Positions 22,206 through 35,455 are shown, counted from the stretch's first letter. The stretch is 64,000 bases of DNA from Coriaria nepalensis (GCA_027186245.1 CP114483.1:31254642-31318641), one strand, 5' to 3'. Program-made: numbers and translations. The notes: generated from the sequence alone by a model not told the origin.

Positions 22206-22735
22206 ATATCAGCTTCCATCTCAAAATCAACTGACAGTGAGAGGAATTGACTTATCTTTTTTATATAGTGATTTCTAAAAAGTTTCTTTTTATATATGGA
22301 ATATATTATTCTCAACATGTCATCTCATGTATTACATTATTTTGAGCTTACACACGTACTTTTTTTTTATATTGGTGACATGGAACATGTGTGATGATTA
22401 ATTCAATAACTTGTTGGGTCTATCTTTAATGTTATGTAGAAATATAGTCTTTCATCTCAAAACTAATTGAGAATTAGAAGAGTTGGTCCATTTTTTTTAT
22501 ATACTAATTTTCTAGGAGTTCCCTATAGGATATGGGATATATCATTCTCAGCATGCCCTTTTATGTGTGGTGTTATTTTGAACTTACACGAATATTTTTT
22601 ATATGGATAATGTTGGGCAAGTGTGGCAGTTAGTCTAATCACATGTTGGATCTATTTCTGATACTATTTAGAAATCTGGACTTTTATCTCAAAATCAATT
22701 ATCAATGATAAGAGTTAGTCTATCTTTCTTAGATA
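22205..22735. repeat. about 235-bp tandem repeat
   Basis: Two full diverged copies and a partial third. The word CATCTCAAAA(T/C) recurs at about 22213, 22452 and 22686 (spacings 239 and 234). Each unit also carries TGTTGG(G/A)TCTAT followed by a degenerate CTGATAC(T/C)AT, which resembles the complement of the initiator-Met-tRNA primer site used by copia elements. The units may derive from minus-strand LTR and primer-site junctions. Confidence 0.75.
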
Positions 22736-25700
22736 ATATTTTCACAAGAGTTATGTTTCAACAAAGAGAACGCATCAATTGCAAAGAGACTTTTTCATCA
22801 TTATCAAATGTATTTGGGTTTTTCTTGCGATTGCATCCTACCTAATATTAATTTGAATCAAATAAGGACCTCGGCTCTCTTTCTTATGTCTTTGTGTTTT
22901 TTTTTTTTTATTCAATATATATTTATACTTTTAAAAAAAAACAATTTACAAAAGATTCGGTCTTCAATAATGGTCTTTGAATGTTCCTTATTCAATCTAG
23001 TCTACCATTTCAAGAAGTTCTGATCCCAAATCTTGGTTATGATAACAGTACAGTGAACTCCGAAATACTATGAATAAGAATTAAGCACTCATGATATCTT
23101 TATTTGTAATATTATTAGAATTTTTTCTTTATATATTATTTGTTTTGGTGTTTATGATTAGGATGTTAGGATTAGGTGAAATGTTCTTGGATTTATTCCT
23201 CCATGTTAAAGTAGTTAATAATATTTTCTTTAATAAGTCTCAAAATTTAAGAAATATATAGTATTAACGAATAAGTGTATAGGTTCTTTACCCTCTTAAT
23301 TTTATTTAAGAATATTTACCTTATAATCTCTCTATTAATATTTTATTTTCCCTTTATTTAAATGAAAATTTTCACTTTACCCATCCAAAAAAAAAAAGAA
23401 AAATCTCCTTCTCCATCGATCTTTCCTCCACCAAATCATTAGTCACAAGTAAGAACACAATTTTCAAAATCCTTCAAGAAGGAAAATGAATCAACAATAT
23501 TTAAATACCAAAAATAACTTTTTCCATACTCGGCTATGACAACCAAAGTCTTAGCCTAATTCTCTGCATATTACCGTTACTAATTTTCTGTATAAAATCG
23601 CGTATAAATTATAAACAATATTAAGAATTATCATTTCTTCTCGGAAATTATTATTTACTTCATTCTTAACGATTTATTACATTGAAAAAAAAGAATACTA
23701 CCTCTCATATTTATTTCTTTTAGAAGTTTAGTTAAGCTTGAGAAGTATTAACAACATATTTTGCCAAAAAATATTCTTAAGTTAAGCGGTTTCTAAGGAT
23801 GTGTAATTCAAATCTCACATTCAATAAACATGCGAATGCTCTACTAAATAATTACATCTCCAACTTCAAAGGAGGGGACAAAGAAACAAAGAGCTGCTGC
23901 CTTTGGTCATTAATTAATCACATTAGACAAAGTAGATTTTAGAGGATTTTAAGAATCTTTCATTTCGATGAATTAATTAACTACGTATTTAGGAAACAGC
24001 AAAGGAATCTTGCTTTCTTTAAAGGGTAAGCCAAAAGGGTTCTACTAGTTAATTTATGGAAAAAAAAAAAAAGTAATAAAAAATTAAAGTAGTGCAAAAC
24101 CACAAAGAGAAGAGCCGGTTCTTTTCTTTGAAGTAATAAAAATCAAATAAAAAAAAAAATAATGTAGACGTATCTTGTTTAATACAAGTGTACACTGCTC
24201 AACCTATACTCTACATCTGTAAATTTTCTTACATAATGCTCAGAGAGAGGGTCCTGCTTGTGACATATGTCGCACCATTAACAATCGAGCAGATCATGAG
24301 TTCCAGTAATCCTTCTCGATGTCGACTCCGAGGGATTGGCAACAAATTTATTACCGAGAGATTTAATGATATATATAGATACGCATACGGCGACTGATCT
24401 CGACATTTTCTACCCTATATTGAGTGGTGGTCATAGAATACACTGTATGACTGTCTTCTCTCAATTTTTTGTTAGTAATCAAAAAAATTCAGTAAATGAT
24501 ATTAATTTCTATACTAAGACTATCTATTATCTTAAACTATTAGAAATTGAGTTATTCAAACCGTACATTCTTTTTTATAGTGAGAATGACCTAATTTTTT
24601 ATTTTTTTTTATTGATTTTATTTACAAAATAATAAAAATAATATTACTCATTATAATTATAAAAATTATAAGAATTCCTTTTTTGGCCAGTAATAATTTT
24701 AAGAAGTTTAACTCAGCTATATAATTTACCTCAACACTAAAGTATTGGTAAAAAAGTTTTTTTTTATAGCTAAATATTAGAAAAAGAAATGAGTAAAATA
24801 TATTTAGCATGTAGATTAGGGTTAACAATTGTCAATTATATGGCTTAATTAAGACGTCTCATTAAAGAACCTTGTTTTCTTGTCACAGTAAGAAATCATA
24901 GCAAATTCATTGAAAGAGAAAGCAACAGGTTGCATTATCTAGACAATACCAAATATAAAAGACTGTTAATAGTAACTTATTGATTAATAAAGATTTTTAC
25001 AACACTATTAACTTTATTGATACAACTGTACAAGGAACAAGGAACAAGTGGTGGGTTCTGTAGAAAACAGTAAGAACAATACTTTAGATTGATCTCATGG
25101 ACAGAATAGTTCACAGATTCAAAATTACTAGTTTAACCTCGGCCTAAAAAATAATAAATAAATAAAATCACTAGTTTAATCATTAAAAAGGAAGAATAAG
25201 CAAATAAGGGTTGGGGTTAACGTTGGTTCATTTCTCAACTGTGATCAACCGCATCTAGAGAGATTTTGTAGAAAATCTCAACTGTCAATCATTCATAAAT
25301 GTATGTGTTTTAACTCTGTCTATACAAAATATAATTTAAAGGGTTTCATCGATCAAAAGCATTGAATAAAAATATCAACTGAAATTGAATGGACAAATAT
25401 AACGTTAGTTACATAGTATAAATATGTTCTGTCAATTTTTGTGAGGGAGATTCATTGGGTTTCTACGATTAGATTTGATCTCTATTTATTGATGTTACAA
25501 CAAAAGTTACAAATAAAATCAACCATGTTTGAATTCGTGACGATTACCATCGCAAAAACCTTTTTTGTTCTGTGATTAGTTGATGCTGAAAAAATATCAT
25601 GCATAACATCAAATTTAAGAATTTGAGATAAATCTCATTTAAAATCTTGAGCCTTAATCACACATGCAACTCTATGTAGTTACTTCTTTTAATTGAACGA

Positions 25701-27377
25701 TGTTGTTTTGGTGCCTTCATTATTCACCTCAATCGCTCTTCTTATAGTGCTATGATTTTGAGCATCTTTTGACTTTGTCCGATTTCCTCGTTCGTTCTTG
25801 AATTTTATCATTCTATCTAGACCGCATTGTTTTACACTTGAGGATTGTTTCATTGCCATTTCCATTAAGACTTTAGAATCTTAAGTTCCTGGAAATTTAG
25901 ATTGCTAATTGTATCTTGACTCTTAAGAACTAAGATGACCTTATTTAATTTATGTAGAAAAATCTGACAGTATCACCCAGGATTTCCAAAGTTGTTCTTC
26001 CTAGTTCCTAATACATGAATATATTTTCGCTTATTTAATTTGATAAATAAATTTGTGTCCAACGAGTAATATATTGAGATTAAAACATGCAAGAAAGGTT
26101 CTATTTTGTTTTTCATTTTTAAGAGGAGTTAGAAGAAAAACAATGTTACATTTCAATATGTCTTTTGCACTCATTCTATCAACCGGTTGCACTCAGCATG
26201 AGATGGTAAGATAGAAGAAGAGTAATTATATATTACATGAGTGGTAAAAATAGAATTATAAGAATTAAATGAGATTAATACTAGTAAATTTAGGTCCAAT
26301 GGGAAAAGAAAGTAAAATATTTTTTCATCCTACAACTATAATTGTTACCGCACAGAGAAGTAACTTCTTGGTAACGTTTTGCACTGTATATATATATATA
26401 CTGTTAATTTGTCTCTTGTCACTAACATTCAGAAGGTATGAGACGCGAATATTTATATTTCATAAGGGTAAGAAGAAATTAATATTTTAAATATAAAGTT
26501 TTTGATTATTTTCAAAATCCGAAGCTGGTTTTGTTTACTTTGAGTGGGGACCTATGAACAGAAGATTCTTCTTTTGCCCTTAAATAGTTGATTCCTGATC
26601 TATACTCGCACAAATATTCTAATAACCAGCCTCACAAGAAAACATACTCCAAGAACAATATTATGTGTCATCTTTTCCTTGAGAATATCAGATCAGAAAG
26701 CACTTTGCCAAATTAACCCAGTACTGTGTATGTCTTTGTCGGAGACAAGGTAAATTAGGGGATCGATCTCTACGCCTTCATTAGAATCTTTCTGGGTTTT
26801 CTCCGACTTTTGATCATCATTACAATAGGTTTCATGTAGATATTAATTTTTTCATTAAGTTTCAGAAAATGATTTATTCCTTCTCAGTTTTTGACATGCT
26901 TTTGTTTTAGGAACTCTCTGGTCATCCCTACATATATCTATATTCATTGATATTGTACATACTTTTATTTCTTTGAGGATGAAATAGTGATCGATCTATC
27001 AGTACCGCCTTAAGATCTAAAATATTGATCATAAACTACTATTAATTTTTTGTTTTTTTGTTTTTTAATTTGCTGAATTTCTTTCTATATATTTTAGAAC
27101 TTGATCTCTCCCTTCCCCTATATTTTTTCTCTTTTCTTTATCATGAAACCGAGTCAATATTGTTACAGCAACACAAACTAATATATAGTATACATATGAA
27201 GGGTTTCAACACACTCCTCGAACTTCGATTTTTATATTCATGTTTACACCAGATCTTATATGTATCACTATGTATATATATATATATAGATAAACATAGG
27301 ATACTTGATCTTGGATTTTTTTTTTCTTTTATGTGATAGTAGCTAGGTGAAAGGTGAAGAAACAAAAAATCTTGAAA
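22736..27377. other. intergenic DNA and 5' flank of the NLP gene
   Basis: AT-rich DNA without a coding region I can support. Short open frames (for example 24188-24397, 24336-24632, 27058-27336) show no domain. A run of TATATATATATA at about 26388 could be a TATA element but is over 900 bp from the start codon. The last several hundred bases should contain the NLP promoter and 5' leader; I recognised no nitrate-response element. Confidence 0.45.
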
Positions 27378-29233
27378 ATGGAATACTACACAACGAATTC
27401 AACCTACGGAGACTTATCAGCCACGAGTAGCACCATGGAGTTAGATTTTATGGATGAACTTCTGTACGAAGGGCGTTGGTTAGAAACCGCGGCTAATACC
27501 ACGACTCTGGCGGCAATTAATGGATCAATCAACTTCTTTCCATCACCTCCTTCTACTACGTCTTCTTCGCTTCGTCCTCTAATATTCAGTGACCCTAATT
27601 ATGCCAGCGTTAATCATTTCCCCCCTCCAACTGTTCACCATCTTGATGAAAATGTACAAGAGATCGAAGTGGGGTCCAGATCAGCTAATTTAACATACCA
27701 CATGGGATCAGGACGGTTTGTACTATCTTCTAGTTCGTCGATTAAAGAGAGATTGATGTTTGCAATTGGTTACTTAAAAGAGTGCACAAAAGATAGAGAA
27801 GTTCTAATTCAGATGTGGGTTCCTATTAAAAAGGGAGGTAGACAATTTCTTACAACTCAAGATCAACCCTATTCTTTCAACCCGAATTGCAAAAGTTTAG
27901 CAAATTTCAGAAAGGTTTCAAGTGATTATAAGTGTGAATTAGATGATCAAGATGACGATCATGAGGCCAGTTTGATGCTTGGTCGGGCTTTTATGGGGAA
28001 GTTGCCTGAGTGGAGCCCAGATGTTCGTTACTTCAAAAAAAATGAGTATCCACGTGTCGGTTATGCTCAAGAGTATGATGTGAAAGGATCTCTTGCTCTT
28101 CCTGTTTTTGAACGAAGTGATGATCAAGAGGGGACTTGTTTGGGTGTCGTTGAGATTGTGATGACTTCTCAAAGGATCACTTTCCGACCTGAACTTGAGT
28201 ACATCAGCCAAGCTCTTGAGGTATTTACACATATATAATACATATAACATACTTCTTGATCTTCTTCTACTAGTTCTACTATTCTTAAGTTGGATTTTCC
28301 CTTTAAGATATTTGCCCTTTTGAGCATCTAGTCAAGTAAAGAGGTTATTTCTTAATTTGAGACATCATTTACATGCATGCATCCTCCATCTTTTTTTCCT
28401 CTAATTTATACATCTAATTAAGTAGTAGCCACTGTACACTTACAATGTATATTATTTAGTGAATGAATATGTATTATGTCTTTAGCCCTTTGCTCATTCG
28501 TAGAATTGTTCCCTAATATCAGTGGCCTATCTATTTACAGGCTGTTGATCTTAGAAGCTTTCACAACTTGAATATGTATTATGTCTTTAGCCCTTTGCTC
28601 ATTCGTAGAATTGTTCCCTAATATCAGTGGCCTATCTATTTACAGGCTGTTGATCTTAGAAGCTTTCACAACTTCATCCCTCCCATAGTAAAGGTAAATA
28701 AAATATACATTTTCCAAAGAGAAATGATAAATAAATAACTAATAGTAATGTGGTTATGACGATGAACTGAAGAAAGTTGAAAACCATATTGTAGAAGTTT
28801 TGAGTTCCCAGTGCAGTTTTCTGGAAATTTATTATTCATAACTCACAAGTATACGATGAGATTGGAGCTCGATGGTAGCGTTGAGACCTAGTGTGTCTCG
28901 AGTTTGAGTCATAAAATAAAGAATAGTAAAATTATTGATCCTCTTAAAAAAAATAAAATAAAATAACTCATAAGTATAGGATTGTGTCTTAATTTTTGGT
29001 TATGTTGTTGCCGCTTTTGGCCATCTAAGGTCGTTTAGGGGTCAAAAGGTGTATTCCAGTTTTTCTAGGTTAACTGGTCATTTTTTAATTTTTTTTTTCA
29101 GTTCTTTTTTTTTCATTATTTTCAAGTTAGAAATCAATTTTCGACATACACTGTCCATGTATGCTTTTGTGCCAAAATTCTGACACATGATCATTAATAT
29201 TCACGGATATCATCACTAAATCTATTCCTAATT

Positions 29234-29267
<34 letters not shown>

Positions 29268-31731
29268 GTCTACGATGAGTACTACCAAGCAGCCTTGGCC
29301 GAAATAGTAGACATTCTAACATCAATCTGTCAGACACATAGATTACCTCTTGCCCTAACATGGGCACCTTGTACCCATCAAGGCAAACCCGGCTGCCGGC
29401 ATTCTTACAACAACTACACTCACTGTCTTTCAACCATCGATTCTGCTTGTCTTATCACAGACCCCAAAACCGTTGGATTTCATGAAGCATGCTCCAATCA
29501 CCATCTCTTCCATGGCCAAGGAATTGTCGGAACATCCTTCACAACTAGCAAACCATGCCTTGCGGTTGATATAACCGCCTTTAACAAGATGGAATACCCT
29601 CTCTCTCACCATGCTATAATGTTTGGTCTCCTTACTGCTCTTGCAATCCCTCTTAAGAATCCTTATAGTACTATTGGAGCACCAGTTGATTTCGTGTTGG
29701 AGCTTTTCTTGCCTAAGGATTGTGTTGATGGTGAGGAGCAAAAGAAAATATTGAACTCTTTGTCTATTGTTATTCAAAAAAATTGTCGAATTTTGCATGT
29801 TGCTATGGATCACAAAGAAGTTCATGAAGAAGTAGACTGTGGTGAAAAGGAATCAGCTTCTTGGGTTGCTAGCATGATGGAGGCAGAAATGAAAGGTAAA
29901 GGAGTTTTCGTGTCGTTGGATTATCAGAGTGAAGAGCCAAGGGAGGAGTTTAGGGTGACAACCAATTGGGATAATAATTTTCATGGGGGATTGATAAGTA
30001 CTTGTCATGAGGTATTTCAAGATTATAAAGGGCAAGTAGTACTTCAACAAAGCTTGGGAGTAGTTGCTAAGGAAGGTGGTGAGGGTGGGGGAGATTCTTA
30101 TTCTTATGAGGGGAGGAGGCCATCGAGTGGTAGGAAAGCTGGGGAGAAGAGACGGACCAAGGCAGAGAAGACTATTAGCTTGCCGGTTCTTCGTCAATAC
30201 TTTGCCGGCAGTTTGAAAGATGCTGCTAAGAGTATCGGAGGTATGTCTTTTAAGTAGTTACTTAACACAATCTTAATGTCACATTTTATTTATATTTCTT
30301 TTCTAATTATAGGTTATAATTGATAGTACGAATTTGAGCAATTTTGATTTGATTATTTGACATCGCTAGAATATTTACTAATTAGGATGACTGATATGAC
30401 ACAATTAACCTTGTGATCTTGTTTTCATAAAGCAAAACACTCTATATTTGGTTACTAATTAAAATAAATAAAAAAGCACCTCGTGATCTTTTAGTACTAT
30501 CGAAAGGTGATTTAGTGACGCTTTTTCTGCCTATGCTTTTAAATTGAGAGAAAGTTTAATGATCGTTCAAATTATGAGATTTTATAAAGGAAATATTATA
30601 AAATTTTATCAAACAAATCGAATTAAACTTCAATTATTTGATTAATTTTTCTATAAATTATTTGTTGAATGATTTTATAAGGAAAAATTTATCAGAACTC
30701 ACTGATATTTAAGGTTTTGGTATATAAAATTATAAAATTATAAAATGATAAGATTTTACTCTCGAATAGTTAGTTAAATATCTAGATTATTTTCAAATTT
30801 TTCCCAAGAAAAAAAAAATTTGCTCAAATGGCGGTACGTGCATGCAATCATCTAATGTCAAACCACTCGTTCAATTCGATCCTAATACTACACTCTCATA
30901 AATGTAAGAGCAACTAAGTGAATCCACTATATATAGATACCTCACTAATCAATTGTTTATTACCTCTAATGTGTTTTTGCAGTTTGTCCCACTACACTGA
31001 AAAGAATATGCAGGCAACATGGGATCACAAGGTGGCCATCTAGGAAGATAAAGAAAGTCGGCCACTCTTTAAAGAAACTCCAACTTGTAATAGACTCAGT
31101 TCAAGGAGCTGGTGGAGCTATTCAGATTGATTCCTTCTATAAGAGCTTCCCTCAATTGAGCTCTTCTTCCAACTTTCCTACTCTCAATCATGACCACCAC
31201 CAGCATCACCATCACCCAGCACAACTAAACCATCTTCAAGCTGAGAGTTCCCTATTCAGCCATGGAGCCCCAGCCAAGTCCCCTACTTCTTCGTGTAGTC
31301 AAACCTCTAACCCCTATGCGGTTGCCACTCTAACTGCCTTTAGAGGCGGAGATTGTTTAGTGCCCGAAGACCATCCTTTCAGAGAGCAGTTTGAAATTTT
31401 GCCTCCGTTACATGATAGTGGCCTAAACTCATTAGATGGAGGTGCTTTTAGAGTTAAAGTTAGTTTTGGTGAACAAAATATGAGATTCAACATGGAACCC
31501 AACTGGGGTTTTAGAGATTTGCAAGTGGAAGTTGCAAAGCGGTTCAATTTGGAGGATGCGAATGGGGTTGACATCAAGTATGTTGATGATGATCATGAAT
31601 GGGTTCTTTTGACATGCGATGCTGACCTTCAAGAGTGTAGAGAGATTTATAGATCATCGAAAAGCCATACAATCAAACTCTCACTTCATTGGCCTTCTCA
31701 TCAAAGTTTTGGTAATAGCAGCACATCTTAA
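27378..31731 (+). CDS. NLP2-like: NIN-like protein (RWP-RK/PB1 transcription factor), NLP1/NLP2 type
   Basis: Nitrate-signalling transcription factor. Exons: 27378-28220, 28646-28693, 29268-30240, 30983-31731; all GT-AG, phases agree, 870 aa (Arabidopsis NLP1/NLP2 are roughly 900-960). The start is the ATG at 27378, which gives MEYYTTNS; about ten residues upstream the frame has only a GTG. The N-terminus carries MELDFMDELLYEGRWLE, typical of the NLP1/2 group. The regulatory GAF-like region has SIKERLMFAIGYLKECT and LIQMWVPIKKGGRQFLTT (about 120-165) and continues to about 450. The RWP-RK DNA-binding domain is about 599-650, with RWPSRK at 638-643, and is split by intron 3. PB1, for protein pairing, is about 777-857 with CDADLQECREIYR. 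Family knowledge: NLPs shuttle to the nucleus on nitrate and bind nitrate-response elements. The acceptor of exon 2 sits in a 105-bp duplication, and that of exon 3 follows an AT microsatellite. Paralogue number within the NLP1/2 group is uncertain. Confidence 0.95.
28465..28674 (+). repeat. 105-bp tandem duplication across an NLP splice acceptor
   Basis: 28465-28569 and 28570-28674 are identical by eye. Each copy has intron end plus acceptor (TATTTACAG) and the first 29 bases of exon 2. Only the second acceptor (exon start 28646) leads into the complete exon. From the first acceptor (28541) the frame stays open for 26 codons and then meets TAA inside copied intron. Confidence 0.97.
29237..29264. 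repeat. (AT)14 microsatellite at the NLP exon 3 acceptor
   Basis: Fourteen AT units end three bases before the exon 3 boundary; the acceptor reads ATCAG|GTC at 29264-29270. The run takes the place of the usual pyrimidine-rich tract. Plant introns are often U-rich here, so function is plausible. Confidence 0.97.
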
Positions 31732-32052
31732 TACCCTGGAAGGCTTATTATTAACTACTTGTTAGAGAAATTAAAGATTAAAGTTTGTTTGAATTTCATT
31801 GAACTAAAAAACTGGCAAAAATATAGAGAAAACATAATAGTAAAAGATTGATAAAATTGAAGATTTTTGTATTGTTTGAAAATTATTAACTAAAATAGCA
31901 ATTACAAATTAAAATTAAATATCTAAAATATGATTATAAATATTAATTGAGACTTAGGAAATAATAAATACTAGTTGCTTTAGAAAAAATAAACAATTTC
32001 TCATTTTACTTTCTTAACTTAGTATAGCTATTAAAATTGAGATTTTGTCTAC
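31732..32052. other. 3' flank of the NLP gene
   Basis: AT-rich, no coding region. It should contain the 3' UTR and poly(A) region; AATAAA-like words occur, but I cannot choose a site. LTR sequence begins at about 32053. Confidence 0.5.
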
Positions 32053-32555
32053 TTAATTTCATTACAGAATTACATGAGATTTATAAAATGCAAACTAGGG
32101 ATCGACAAGTAAAATTACAACTATGCTTTAAAATGAATCAAGCAAGCTAAAGCTACTATTACGACTAATTAAAGATTAACAAATGAAATTACAAAAATAA
32201 CCTCAAAGTTAAGGCAAACACAGGAAGTACATTGCATAATGCTGGTTTTATCGCTAAAAGGATAAAATTGTCTACACCTTGAGATAATCATATAAAACTT
32301 GTTTGGTAGATGAGAGTGCATATAGGATCCAAAAATAGTCTTTGACTTGCAATGCAAGAAAACTAGTAGGGAAAAGAACTAGAGAGCTACAATAAGGATA
32401 ACTTGAATTGTAATGATCAAATTGAGATGAAATCATATGTCACAAGTTTGTTTGGATATGGACTAACTTAAGGAGTCAATACCTTTTTAATAAAGAATCC
32501 AAAAGTCAACTTTGATGAAATTTAGTCCATTGCCAACCCAACATGAATTTTAACA
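32053..32555 (-). repeat. 3' LTR of the minus-strand copia element, outer end lost
   Basis: Shares an ordered series of words with 38690-39232, for example TTAATTTCATTACA, CTTTAAAATGAA, AAGCAAGCTAAAGCT, GTTTGGTAGATGAGA and GAAAACTAGTAGG. The inner end is CA at 32554-32555 on the plus strand (TG on the element strand). An AATCAAGAGAGA purine tract is next to it on the element strand. The ~100 bp matching 38594-38690 is absent. Confidence 0.85.
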
Positions 32556-32848
32556 TCTCTCTTGATTGATCGGGGAATAAGTCCCAACTTCTGAAAATTT
32601 TAAATTTGAAAAAGGATAGACTTTGGGAAGACATCTGCATTTTGCTCCTCATAAGAGTAGTGTAAGAGTTTGATTTCTCCTTCTTTGATCATTTCTCTTA
32701 TGGCATGAAACCTCACTTGTATATGCTTAGTTCTGCCAAAATGCATTGGATTCTTAGATATAGCTATTACTAACTTGCTATCACAATAGATCACAATGAG
32801 ATTGAATTGATCAAATCCAAAATCACTCATAATTTGAAAGTATTTGCT

Positions 32849-35259
32849 TGTTAAGCCAATCGAATTTTAACTAAATATGGCAAATAGTTTATATGATATT
32901 ATCTTTATACAGATAGTAGCAAGACATTATTTATTATTATTAATGGAAGTTAGTTATTATTTATTATCTTTATTAATTTTGCTGGCATATACATTATATA
33001 TTCTATAAATGCATATAATGATAAAGTTAAGTATCTTTACTTATCCACTATAACGACCATGATAGAGATCTTGCTAGTAGAGATTCTAGTCGCTAAAAGC
33101 TCTTAAGATACAAATGGTTCATTGTCATAGAATCTCGAGAATAGACATTGATTGATATGTATAGACCATCATGTAGTTCATTATCTAATTGTTAGGGTGG
33201 CCGATCTCACAACTAGTGATGTTAATGGAACACCGTGATGATTGTGTGAGTGCTTAGTAAAGAGTAAAGATGATGAACGTAACACTTAGATAGTTCTCAA
33301 TGGTAATTAATACTGACTACTAATGAGATTTATCTAATGCTTACTTTATATATGATCCTCCGACCTAAGACACCATAGTTTCCTTGAGTACTAGATTTCA
33401 TACTTTAACATCATTCCAATTAACCCAACCATGGGTGAACACGGGGTGAACCGTTGGGTATGAAATATTGTGCGAGAAGGATTATGAGTGGTCAAGAAGA
33501 AATCTATTGATTTCGTAATTGGAATAAGTTCATATAGATTATATACTTTATTGAACAATGAATCTTTGCAAAGTAGTATAGTTTGAAAGAAGTTTTTGTA
33601 AGTCCATTTTCGATGTTCAAAAAATGTATAATGGTCTATATGATTTTTCTATTAAAGTTTCACGATTAATGAGTTCTTTCCACTTATTAGTGCTTTAAAT
33701 GGCATTTCAAGATAAATTTCGAGATTGATTGCCCACCGTAAGTTCCCTCTACCTCTAAAAGGCTATCGGGTTGTCATCAACGTTGACAAAACAGCCTCCG
33801 TAGTTTTAGTTTAAAGCTTAGCTCGGGCTTCTTCCTTTATCGAGGGCTACTATAATGCCTTTGCACTGTCAGCCGAGCGATGTGGAGCAAGTGTCTTGTC
33901 TTTAATATTTTGCACCGATGTGAATGGAACTGGCGTGTGCCAGTTCAAGCTCTGTCGGATCTCTTTGAAGATCCTTTGTTTGATGGATTCGGTGTCGGCT
34001 CGTTGGTAAAGCGAGAGCTTCAAGCCCGATTTCGTGAAGGCTGTTTGCTCATATACTTATAATGAATCCGAGTTAGTGGCAGAACTCGATCTTGAAATTT
34101 TTTGCGTTACACATATGATTTTCTTCTAAGGAGTTGGCGGGAATGATTGTTATTATAAATATACGATGGTTACAACGGATTATTTTAGAAGATGATACTT
34201 CTCATCTCCTTGGTAATCTTGACACTTTGTTAGAAGTTAACCATGACTTGGAGGGTTAAAGTTAATTAACCAAGAGATAATTAAGTTAACTGTTTAATTT
34301 AAAAGGTTGTTTTAAATTAAGCAAATTTAATTTAGACTTAAATAAAATCATAAGGGTGTTTACGAAATTCATCTGCCGGCGTGATGTAGAACCTAATCGG
34401 TCACACACATAAGGTTCCGTCTTAGGAAAAAAATGGATCAAAACCATTTTAGGATAAAATGGTAATTTGATTTATAGTTTAACTATAAAAGGAAAATGGT
34501 AATTATTAATTTATTAATTTAATGTCATGCAGTTTTACTAGTAAAATTAAGTGTGGCATTTAATTAATTAGAAATTAATAAATTATATATGAACTTTTAT
34601 TTAATTATAAAAGAGTTGTAAAAATTCATAATTAACAATTGGACATTAAAATGTCAATGAGCCGGATTATTAATTGGATTTTCATTGGTCAAAATTAATT
34701 AAATAGTTGATTAAACAACTTGCGGGTATGATCTGTGGGTGGCCGACCATGAATGGGTATTAGCCCATCTCACTTTTGTATTTTAAAAAAACTAGGAATC
34801 TTAATGAAGTAAGGAAATTATGACCTAGCCTTTGCCTATAAATAGAAGACATAGTGTCGAAATTCACATGCTTCATACACAAGGCTCTTGGCTAAAAATG
34901 AAAGAGTGAAAAGAGTCTTTTCCCTTCATTTTCCTCGATCTTATTATATCATGAGTTGTGATCTTAAGTAGAAAGTTAACTAAGCAAAACAAATTGTGTG
35001 GACTAAGGTTAGAGGGTGAACACAGGGGTAACTCCCCATCTTAATAACAAGAGTTCTGTAATCAAGAATTGATGTATTCATTTTTCCTAAATTTTGATTT
35101 AATATTGATGGTATTTGTCTGGTTTCTATAAAATAGATTATATGCAATATAATTATTGTATGATTGGTTTGGATAGAAATTGTGAATGTTAGAATATGAT
35201 CCGAATTAAATTTTAAATATTTCTTCCGCTATGTGTATATTGTTATAAGTATGCCCGCA
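32849..35259 (+). mobile_element. solo-LTR-like insertion (about 2.4 kb)
   Basis: Starts TGTTAAGCC and ends CCCGCA, thus TG...CA, and contains no protein domain. It interrupts the RNase H frame of the surrounding copia element, so it is younger than that element. It has a promoter-like TATAAATAG at 34842-34850. Near its end CTTCCGCTATG resembles the LTR-end words of copia elements. Its first ~650 bp match the minus strand of 63840-63195. A target duplication is not clear (TTGCT before, TTTCC after). Confidence 0.7.
34842..34850 (+). promoter_or_regulatory. LTR promoter TATA box
   Basis: CCTATAAATAGAAGAC is a canonical plant TATA box, placed about 410 bp before the 3' end of the solo-LTR-like insertion, which is where an LTR promoter is expected. 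Whether it is used is unknown. Confidence 0.5.
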
Positions 35260-35353
35260 TTTCCTAAAAAAATCTTTCTTAGCCATACAACTTGATTGGT
35301 TGCACTTGCAGCAGCCAAATAAACATATTCAATTTCTACAATGGATTGTGCTA

Positions 35354-35455
35354 TAAATTGAAGAGAAGTAGAAGCCGGTTATGCTCCTTGATTTTTTAAG
35401 CTCAAATTGAAAACTCTTAAATTGAAGAGAAGTAGTAGCCGGTTATGCTCCTTGA
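35354..35455. repeat. 64-bp spaced duplication in copia RNase H region
   Basis: TAAATTGAAGAGAAGTAG and the following AGCCGGTTATGCTCCTTGA occur at 35354 and again at 35418, with one difference. A local duplication in dead element sequence. Confidence 0.85.

Noticed and set aside
28541..28645. Extra coding exon from the first acceptor copy of the NLP gene
   Set aside because: The frame runs into TAA before reaching the second copy and there is no suitable donor; kept only as an alternative-splicing finding.
29430..29825. 131-codon minus-strand frame, and a 114-codon one at 29853-30197
   Set aside because: Both are antisense to NLP exon 3, which has clear homology on the plus strand.
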